A stretch of DNA of 25,798 nt from NCBI GenBank assembly GCA_015039365.1, contig WION01000655.1, positions 1-25,798 on the forward strand, given 5' to 3'. A model generated the notes under the pieces. The model did not search any database and had not been told where the DNA came from. It saw only the letters and a program-made list of their open reading frames with translations. Positions 1-8,300 of this stretch are shown here, piece by piece. The stretch is from Amanita rubescens (Eukaryota > Basidiomycota > Agaricomycetes > Agaricales > Amanitaceae). Position 1 is the first letter of the stretch. Each line of letters opens with the position of its first letter. A program made the translations under genes and the position numbers.

Positions 1-480
1 TCGCGAAATGGTACTGGGACTTGACGAAACCCAAAAAAGGTTTACCTTCCGGTACGATCGATCTCATCCCTCGAAACCGAATTGCACTGCTCCTGCTCAA
101 GTTGGCGTGGAGAGGCTATCCTTGTTTCATTCGAGAGAACACGGTTGGATATGCCGCGTTCCTTCTTCCGTCTCTGAAACTTACAAGCACGGGTCGTCTC
201 TTACGTTTTCCCTGCCGATTCGACGCTCGCCGATCTAGTTCTTCATCACGGTTTTGCGTTTCACAAGTTGCCTCAAAAAGACGGAAGCCAACGTGAGGTC
301 TACCCTCGGCTCTCCAAAACTGATTATACCGCTGTGTTTTGTTCGTGCTTTTTGTTGTACGTTTTCCCTTAATGTATCAATACATATTGTCTTAAGAACA
401 TTGTTCACGAGTTCTGATTGGGATCACGTGCATCAAGATGTCAAGTGGAAATAGAGTGGTGAGAATAGAACAATAACCAG
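1..480. other. Left edge, no recognisable gene
   Basis: Two overlapping plus-strand open frames (8-238 and 21-296) occur here, but neither resembles a family I know and both run through each other. A short stretch near 215-300 in frame 1 reads like coding sequence (a DLVLHHGFAFHKL segment) without a start or a clear family. The window begins inside this region, so a gene may continue to the left. Confidence 0.3.
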
Positions 481-684
481 GGGACCTATTTTGGGTTCGT
501 TTGTGCGTTCATCAATCACGATCGTCACCTTGGAGCGTGGTGGGAATCCCTCGTGGGGGCGTCAGGAAAGGAAATATTCAGGGGGTATAGTGACGGGCGC
601 AGCGCGAGGCTTCCACGTCAACGGCGATCTTCCTTCGGTCCTCACGCGTATAAGCGCTGACAGCGCTCATGACTTGCCCCGTTC

Positions 685-888
685 CAGTTTGACTCAAACA
701 CTGACTTCAATGACCTCACGGCGGTGGCCGCCGCAGTAGACGTCAAGCAGTGTCATTACATAGTGGTGCCTGCCACTGTGGCAGACCGGTACGCAACTCT
801 TCTTTTCCTTTCTTTTCTCGACCTGGCTGATTCGGAGCTCTGTTGTAGCACTCATGGAGATGTGATTGCGCCTAGTTTGCGCCACTAG
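685..888 (+). pseudogene. Possible gene fragment (weak DEAD-box helicase resemblance)
   Basis: One plus-strand frame is open from about 685 to a stop at 886-888 and reads like real protein, with the segment QCHYIVVPATVADRY near 735-795. This vaguely resembles the linker between the two RecA domains of DEAD-box RNA helicases such as Dbp8/DDX49. No helicase motif (Walker A, DEAD, SAT) is visible on either side, and there is no start or splice context. If genuine it is a short remnant. The family name is a guess from one segment; a database search should decide it. Confidence 0.2.
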
Positions 889-1233
889 GTCACGCAAATT
901 TCCAAGTAGTTGATCCAACGTTTAACGGCGTGTGGTTGTGCTCCCTTAATGCAAGAAGTCTGCCCTTGGGTGTTGAGCTGCGTGAAGCACGATTGAAGAA
1001 ACGAAGGCCGTAAGTACGCCTATTCTCTTTGGAGCAATCGTTCCCTTGCAACTATGGCTGAATCAAACGGCGGGGTCAACAACTCATCTATTAGGATGCA
1101 GTCGGCACGTTCGCAGTCTGATTCTCAGCTCTCGAAAGTCCTTTTTGCGGCATAGAAGTTGATTCCAAATGGCCCGTTAATCATTACAGCGCAACAAAAC
1201 ACTAGAGTCGTCGTCACCTCATGGATTTGCAGG

Positions 1234-1403
1234 CTAAATAGGTTCCAAGCAGCCCGGGACAAGACTATATGACCTTCCCTGCCTTTCCTTGTATCATCCA
1301 CGATGGCCCACCCGTCTCCTCGCCCAACAGTTACAACCTGACCTTCTTCGAGTCCCATCTCAATGTCTCCCTCAGGCTTGAACGCATATAATGTGCGATA
1401 CAT
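1234..1403 (-). pseudogene. SH3-domain fragment, frameshifted near its end
   Basis: Read from 1403 leftwards, the minus strand encodes a canonical SH3 fold start: the ALYDF-like motif (TLYAFKPEGD), then LEEGQVV, the GDGWAIVDD core and KGREG. The expected next motif, LVPxxYLEPI, is present as LVPGCLEPI followed by a stop at 1234-1236, but in another frame. About 8 extra bases (CATATAGT on the minus strand) sit between GREG and LVPG. SH3 domains bind proline-rich peptides, usually in cortical or endocytic adaptors. No upstream exon of an SH3 protein is visible: the frame has a TAA just before the fragment, and the neighbour is an unrelated gene remnant on the same strand. The family call is strong; functionality is unlikely. 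Confidence 0.6.
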
Positions 1404-1446
1404 CCCAGCAGGAAGTTATGTATCGGCTCACGCCGCATCAAAGTCC

Positions 1447-2322
1447 TTACGGTTCGAAATTACGAGTCTCAGTACCCCGGCCCGTCCCGGCCAAGCCCTT
1501 GAACCATACCTTATCCAAAAGATAATCCACTTTCCTAACTCCTCCATTCCTCGCAACCCATTCCGCAACCCATTCCTTCAAAGTTCCATTTGCGCACCGC
1601 TTGTAGAACGCCTGGTTCACTTTATCCTTCATCACGGGATCCAGCCTTTTCCAACCACTGTGAGTGATCTGCTCATGCAACGTGCGGTGAATCTGAGATA
1701 ACACGTTTCCCAGAGTCATAGTAGGATGTTCAGGGAGCGAAATCGTCCCCATCTGTTCGCGGTAACCGTATGGGCTGGACCCGAGGACGATAGGCCATTC
1801 AGGAATCTCATCGCATACAATTCCAAGGCGGGACACTAGGGGACGCGTAGCGGGTTGAGCTAAGGTATCGACGCTGAGAAAAGCTGGCTCCCCGTGGATG
1901 ATTTGCATGGGTAAGTACTGCGATGAGAGATTGAATATGAAGTCGTTGCTAGGCGTGTCACCATTGAGGAACGGATGGATAGTAAATGCGCCACCGAACC
2001 GGAAGAAGACGACTGTCAGACTGGGTGTTAACGAGGGCCGTAATACTCTGCAGATATAGCTCTCATGCTTCGTGACGTCTGGTTGGGAGGAGGTGTGGTA
2101 TCGGGCCGCAACCGATACAATACGTTGGCATTCTGCATGTGATAAATTGATCAGCCGAGTGCTTGTAGCCCCAGCGACGGCAAAGATTCCTCACCAGTGA
2201 CGCTATGAAACGCGGCGCTTCGTCTCGCTCGTATCATCAATCACAAGCCCACCCGATTCCAAAGTATCGTTCGAATACACAGAGCAGTGCGTATTGAACA
2301 GCGTAGTCTGCGCCCTGATCAT
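1447..2322 (-). pseudogene. DUF6699-type gene with two in-frame stop codons
   Basis: On the minus strand a single frame of 292 codons runs from an ATG at 2322-2320 to the stop ending at 1447. The C-terminal half has features I associate with the Agaricomycete family DUF6699 (function unknown): IHPFLNGDTPSNDFIF, then ATRPLVSRLGIVCD, IPEWPIVL, a segment IHRTLHEQI and the ending VDYLLDKVWFKGL. The N-terminal part (NDTLESGGLVIDDT, then INLSHAECQRIVSVAARY) also looks coding but is not a family I recognise. Two stops interrupt the same frame at 2203-2205 and 2191-2193. No good splice pair removes both, so I read it as nonsense-disrupted. An unseen intron is the alternative. The N-terminal part could also be a separate fused piece. 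Confidence 0.55.
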
Positions 2323-3700
2323 TCACGTCCAGATTTTTTAGTCTGGACATGTTAGTTTGGTAGATGGGGATGGGTCGAAGAACATACCGAGAGGTATTAA
2401 CGGGGTAGCACCCTTGCGCGGTAGTTTTTGGAGAAAATACCTTCCATGTTTAGCCTGAGTTCCTCTTACGCGATGGCAGTAGCACGCCTCTAACAACCCC
2501 ATAATAGCCGTGTTTAGTAAGTCTGGTAGTTGGATTCTACAAGAGAGATTATAAATCAGGGCGTATAGGATGATCGAATAGCAATTCACAGTACTGGTGA
2601 CTTTTATATAGCATGTTAAGGCAACGCCAAGCATGCTGTTACGTGGATGCGGAGGCCTTCGCTTCTGTCGTGACCTTGAAAGTTGGCTGGACAAGTGAGC
2701 AAAAACGCGATTAGGGCTAGGATGGTGGGGGGAAGTAGCCAGACAGTGGTAACGTGAACGTTGGGGGACGACGGGAGAAAGGGCCCTGGGATCAGATGCG
2801 CAAGTCGTCAAATGTGGGCAGATATGCTCGTGAGACGGCAAAGTATTATCATAATAGTCGGTGCGGAAAGGATTTACGAGGCGAAGACGGAGCCTACATA
2901 TGAGTGAGAGCGTGTAAGCGAGTAAAGGCGGAGGTGTGATGAGCTGTTTCGACCAAATATGGAGGCCACGTCAGCGTCGTTAGCAGTCACACCCAAATGC
3001 TGGAAGGAAAACTTACTCGTGTGATCCAAGCGCGCTTTAGTATAAACCATCAAGGTATACCCTGAAGGATTAAACTCAATGCCCCCACTCCTCTTCCATA
3101 CTCGAACTGTAGCTTATCAACGAATGTGATGGTCCTCAAATAGAGGGTTTAGAACTTTGCTATGTAACGTTTGTGTATGTCAGCTTTTACGATGTCGAAG
3201 GAAGACGAGTGGGACGCACTTAAGATTCCCAGATTAATTATACCAGTAGTGGGCCCTTCGCACGTCGGTTGGATTTGTTGTGAGATACATGTCCAAGCCC
3301 GTGTAGGTTAGGCAGCAGGTCATCGTCTAGATTGAGGTTTGGTCGTGCACTTGTAGCACAAGGCCGGGAGGGTACGTTGGAGAATGGTGGTGGCACTGAG
3401 TCTGACTTGAAAGTCGAGGAAAGTTTATGACTTGGCGCTTAATGTAAAGACGAGGGATGTAGAGGGAACAAAGTGGTCTCACTGCAAGGTTATACATGGT
3501 TGGGAGACGGGCGCGCGGAAGAGTTAAACGGGGAGTCTCAGAGAAAAGAACTTGTTGAGAGCGAGAAATGGCCAGCGGCCAGCTGGGGACGCATTTGTAT
3601 TCGAGCATCGAACCGTCTCTACCCCGTCCCTGTTGAGCGCTGAGCCTTCACTGTTGTAGACGATGGTGATCTGCAAATGAAACACGAGATACTCGTTCAC
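2323..3700. other. No gene recognised
   Basis: Open frames on the minus strand (2338-2841 and 3327-3608) are low-complexity and show no domain, no convincing splice structure and no family resemblance. I see no RNA gene and no repeat here. Given the decayed genes on both sides, this is probably degenerate subtelomeric sequence. Confidence 0.4.
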
Positions 3701-3734
3701 CGGAAGCAATAGCCTCAGCAAGGGCGGCGTTTCA

Positions 3735-4380
3735 CACAGGTACCAGGCCGGCGAATCTGGGCCACGTCGGGTGAGGGTGAAGCAGGGTCTACAACCATGC
3801 TGGGGGGGTGGATAGCGCCAAATGAAAAAGCCGAGTTGCGAGCGCTGAAGGCCATATAGTGATGAATGGCGCGCCTGCTGCGGACATGCTTTCCAGTCTG
3901 TTGAGATGCGTTTGTCGACCACCTCGGACCAGCGCTTAAGTTTTTCTTTGACTTGGCGTCGGTTTGATTTTGACCCAGATCACGATGGCGCCGATGACGA
4001 CGAGGAGAGGAAGGAGGACGGCAGCGACGGGTTTTTCGCGGGAAGAAGATTGAGATGCGCTTGTAAGTTATCGACCATCTCGGACTGAGAGACGCCTGGT
4101 GGAGCGGTGTAGGTAGCGGTAATGGTGGAGCAGAGAGAACGATGTCGATGGACTGGACATTGCTGAGGCAAGGCTGAAGCGAGTTGCCGAGAGTGGGCGC
4201 AATACAGCCGCGGCCTGAGCACGTCTTGCGTGGGCGCGACGAACTTGCCGGTGAGTGGAACGCATGAAGAGTGACGGTGGTGGATGGGCGCTGGGTGTGG
4301 ATCAAGAATGAATGAAGCACCGTCAGCAAAGGTATATACAGAAAGGGATGAACGCACACCTTCATAAGTACTGGACCCTT
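3735..4380 (-). pseudogene. Decayed single-pass membrane protein gene
   Basis: Coding-like pieces lie in order on the minus strand but in different frames. First comes an extracellular-type segment (YTAPPGVSQSEMVDNL near 4095-4050). Next is a hydrophobic helix of about 20 residues (PVAAVLLPLLVVIGAIVIW near 4040-3975). Then, after a frame change, comes a basic juxtamembrane stretch (VKEKLKRWSEVVDKR, near 3955-3910). After another frame change come SARNSAFSFGAIHPPSM and VDPASPSP near 3845-3785. This order (ectodomain, membrane helix, basic and serine-rich tail) is typical of a type I membrane protein. The frame changes lack splice sites that would join them, so I call it a pseudogene. No function can be assigned. 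A short related sequence occurs twice (about 3903-3932 and 4052-4087, GAGATGCG...GACCA/CT). Confidence 0.5.
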
Positions 4381-4399
4381 CTGTCCGTCTCCGTCATTT

Positions 4400-5230
4400 T
4401 CCACCCTTGCGCCGTATAGCCTGAACAGCTCACATACCCACCCTTTGCTTGGAGGACGTCATGTAGTCGACACATTCATCGAGGATAACAAGAAGTTTTA
4501 GGAATGTTCAGAGGCGAAACACCGAAATCACTTTTCGCTTAGCGCATACCTGATCTGGTGAAAGAGACCTCAGTAGACAAGTCACAACTTTTGCAGTGAC
4601 CCACCAGTCTTCTACCCTCGTCTTTTTCATACGTTTGTTGGCTTGACCATAAGATTATATTGGCGGAGACGGGCAGTGTGTGTAGAAGCGGGTCAGCGAA
4701 AGGACGGAGCGGAGCACCATCGTAAGCGAGCGCCCGTCCGCACTGGCCTGAGAGTCCGTAGTTTCGAGAAAGGGCTAGAATAAGACGGGGTGATCGGACG
4801 GGGTCTACCACGTTGCCGAATGGAGAAGTTATCCAAATACGTATGGCTGGGTCTGTGCTGCCTCGTGAACTTATTATAGTCCTGCGCGCTCCGAGTCGCA
4901 ACCCTTTGACCAGACGCACCATTCGGTTTCGCTCGTACCCGTGCCACACAGTCACTAATACACTCGCATCGCTCTGCGCCGTGCGCGCTCTTGACCAAAC
5001 GCTAACCAGCTCCCACGGTTACCCGACGCACCGTTATCTCTTTGATCTCGACTCGCCAGACACACCATCTACACTTCACGTATAGTAGGTCAAGCCACAT
5101 CATTGAAATCGCCGTTGCTGCTTGCTGATATCTTAATCCAGAGTCCAGGCACATCATCCATCGAGTCCAGTACACAACTCTTCTTGATTCACATTTACGA
5201 CCCAGCTATCACTTGCTTTTTCCACTATCT
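4400..5230. other. Intergenic region upstream of the GTPase gene
   Basis: Open frames on both strands (4539-4955 minus, 4693-4998 minus, 4813-5085 plus) overlap and show no family. A short motif, GCGCGCTC followed by GACCAAACGC or GACCAGACGC, occurs at about 4886-4918 and 4984-5003. This stretch probably includes the promoter of the gene starting at 5303. I cannot point to a defined TATA box. Confidence 0.35.
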
Positions 5231-5233
5231 CTG

Positions 5234-5289
5234 GTGAGCATTTCCGACTTTTCACCACCCTCAATCAAACAATCTGATCTTGATCCTAG
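5234..5289 (+). other. Probable 5'-UTR intron of the GTPase gene
   Basis: GTGAGC at 5234 and a pyrimidine-rich stretch ending CCTAG at 5289 delimit a 56-nt intron just before the ATG at 5303. The length matches the coding introns of the gene. It is inferred from sequence only. Confidence 0.45.
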
Positions 5290-5302
5290 CACAACATCAG
5301 TC

Positions 5303-8300
5303 ATGGCAGCTACAACTGGTGCACCTTCTTTGAGTAGGCTGATTTATGGACTCAGCATTTTTTATTAATCCTTGACTGACATAGTATCAGATGCAGATGA
5401 GACACATGTTCAAATACTCAAGGAACGCTATCTATGCCCACATTTTCGCATCCTTGTCATTGGGAGGGCTAATGCAGGCAAGACAACCATCCTTGAGAAG
5501 GTTTGTGGTGTAGCAAAGGGGACAAAGTCCATCGTATATGACAAGGATGGTAAGTTGGTCTGAATTTTGTGCATCCTTTGACTGTTGAGTTTCTTGCAGG
5601 TAATATGCTTGAACAGTCTGTGATTCATTTGATGCCATCACTTGAGGTGAGTCGGTTAATGATGTATGAATGTACCCATGCACATGCAAAGACAACAGAG
5701 AGGCCTGCATGATATTGAGCATCAAATTACATACCCTGGAAGTAACTTTATCTTCCATGACTCTCAGGGTTTTGAAGCTGGTTCAACTGAGGAATTGGAG
5801 ATTGCTTGGAAGTTCATTGAAAGGAAATCTGTAGAAACTGAGCTGAAGAATCAGCTGCATGCAATTTGGTATCTTGCTTTATCCCTTTACAATACTGTCT
5901 AACCTGATTTCCTGTAGGTACTGTATACCCATGGATAGCCCTCGTCCCATTCTATCTGCAGAGCTTGAATTCTTCAATAAAGGGACAGGCAAAGGTAAGT
6001 CTAATGAATTTGTGTACCATCTTGTTGGGTTTGGAGAGATCATTGTCACCTCCTTTCCAATGGCTAAATTGCCACAAAATCAACTAAGTAATCAACAGTG
6101 TACTGATTAGTAAATATTTCCCTTACAGTTCCTTTGGTGGTTATATTCACCAAATTTGATGGTCAAATAAACATTGAATTTGCCAATTTGACTGATGCAA
6201 AGAATGAAGATAAGTGGGAGAGAGCCAGGGAAATTGCTCAAATCACTTTTCAGAAAGTTTATCTTCCAAAAGTGTTGGATGCCAAATGTCCTCCCAAGGG
6301 ATATGTGCAACTGGAAGGTGAGAATGATGAGGATTTCTTCCCAAAAAATGGGAGTAATGTTGTTTCATAGACATGGATTTACCAGAGAAGAATTGTGCTG
6401 AATTAACTCAGCAAACTGCTGATGCAATAGATGATGACAGCATACATCAGCTGTTTGTTTCAACACAGATGAATAATCTTGACCTTTGTGTCAAATCTGC
6501 ACTTCAGTGAGGATCACATTCAAAATGTCACTTACTGACATTGACATTGTTCAGACATGTTCTGAAACATAAACATTGGACATGGGATGATGTCATTCTC
6601 ATAGTTTTTGGAAAATTTCCACATTTCTGGGTATGCATTTTTGTCAAACTGCACATTGGCATAGGAAAATTTAAATGGCAATAGGTGGACAGAGAGGTAG
6701 GTGGCCTTCATATGGAATGATAAATGCTTGCAAAAGTTCATCAGGAGGTAAGTAACACTCCAATACCTTCACATGAAAACAAGATTAGTCATGCTTCAGA
6801 TGGCCAATGAAAAACTGAGTGAAGCACAGGTCAGTTGTCACCATATTCTTGGTGGCAGGATCTGATAATATTGATATCAGTGGGTAAGTGACATTGCACT
6901 AGCATAGATCTGATATATTATCTGATGACAACAGTTTGTGAGTAATGGTTCCCTTTGTGATCAGCAGTCTTGTCCCATAATCTACAGGAAGTGAGTGACA
7001 TGACTCAATTTTGATTTTTGGTAAATGATCCTATGGTGCATCATATGACCAATAGCAAGTGAGTTAATCTATCATTGTAAGCAGACTTCTCAATCCAGTC
7101 TCTCATGGACAGGGAGTGAGTAATACAACACTGCTTCACACTGCATCTGACCTGCTTAAAGAAAGTAAGCAACATTGATGTTTGTTCAGCTTATCAGACA
7201 TAACTCAATGAAGAACAGAAAGTTGGTGACATTCTATTATCTGAAAGAGAGTCTCAACAAATTTCATTGGATTAATAACAGGAAGTAAGTGAGATTTCCT
7301 TTCTGTCTGCTTAAAACATTACATCTTGTCTTAAAACAACAGACAGTAAATATTTCTCCTATTCAAAGCCTCTTGATAAGCTATTTCAACACAAACAGGA
7401 TGTATGTGATCCTTGAGATGTGAATTAATCATATGAAATACCATGGCAAAAGAGAGTTGGTGGCATTTTTTTCTTTTTTCCCAACTCATGGTGCTAATTC
7501 TATTCTAAAAGGAAGTGAGTGATGCTGGCCACTCTGCTACAGGACAATTTGGACACATTGTTTTGTTCTACAGATTGTGGGTGATATTGCAAGTTTTGTA
7601 AAAAGCAGTGAAATCACATCTTTTCCTATGAACATAGAAGGTTAGCAGCATGTCATGCTGGTTTAGTGGTTCAAAAGATGACCTTATCAAAATTTTGCCT
7701 ATGGCCAATAGTATGTGAGTAACATTGCAAATATTTATGAAAAGCTGCTTATGTATTCTTTTCCTGTGACTGACAGGATGTGAGCAACATTGAAGATTTT
7801 TGCAGAAGGCAGTCCAAGTCTCATCACATCTTTTCCTATGACCAACAGGGAGTGAGTGCCAACATTGCACATTTTGTGAAAGGCAGTCTCATCACATCTT
7901 TTCCTATGACCAACAGCGAGTGAGTGACATTGCACATTTTGTGAAAGGCAGTCTCATCACATCTTTTCCTATGACCAACAGCTTGTGAGTGACATTGCAC
8001 ATTTTGTGAAAGGCAGTCTCATCACATCTTTTCCTATGACCAACAGCAAGTGAGTGACATTGCACATTTTGTGAAAGGCAGTCTCATCACATCTTTTCCT
8101 ATGACCAACAGCGAGTGAGTGACATTGCACATTTTGTGAAAGGCAGTCTCATCACATCTTTTCCTATGACCAACAGCGAGTGAGTGACATTGCACATTTT
8201 GTGAAAGGCAGTCTCATCACATCTTTTCCTATGACCAACAGGGAGTGAGTGACATTGCACATTTTGTGAAAGGCAGTCTCATCACATCTTTTCCTATGAC

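Noticed and set aside
3715..4404. 229-codon minus-strand open frame as a gene
   Set aside because: Composition is Pro/Ser/Arg-rich without a domain, whereas overlapping frames carry the coherent membrane-protein pieces; it is a shadow of that remnant.
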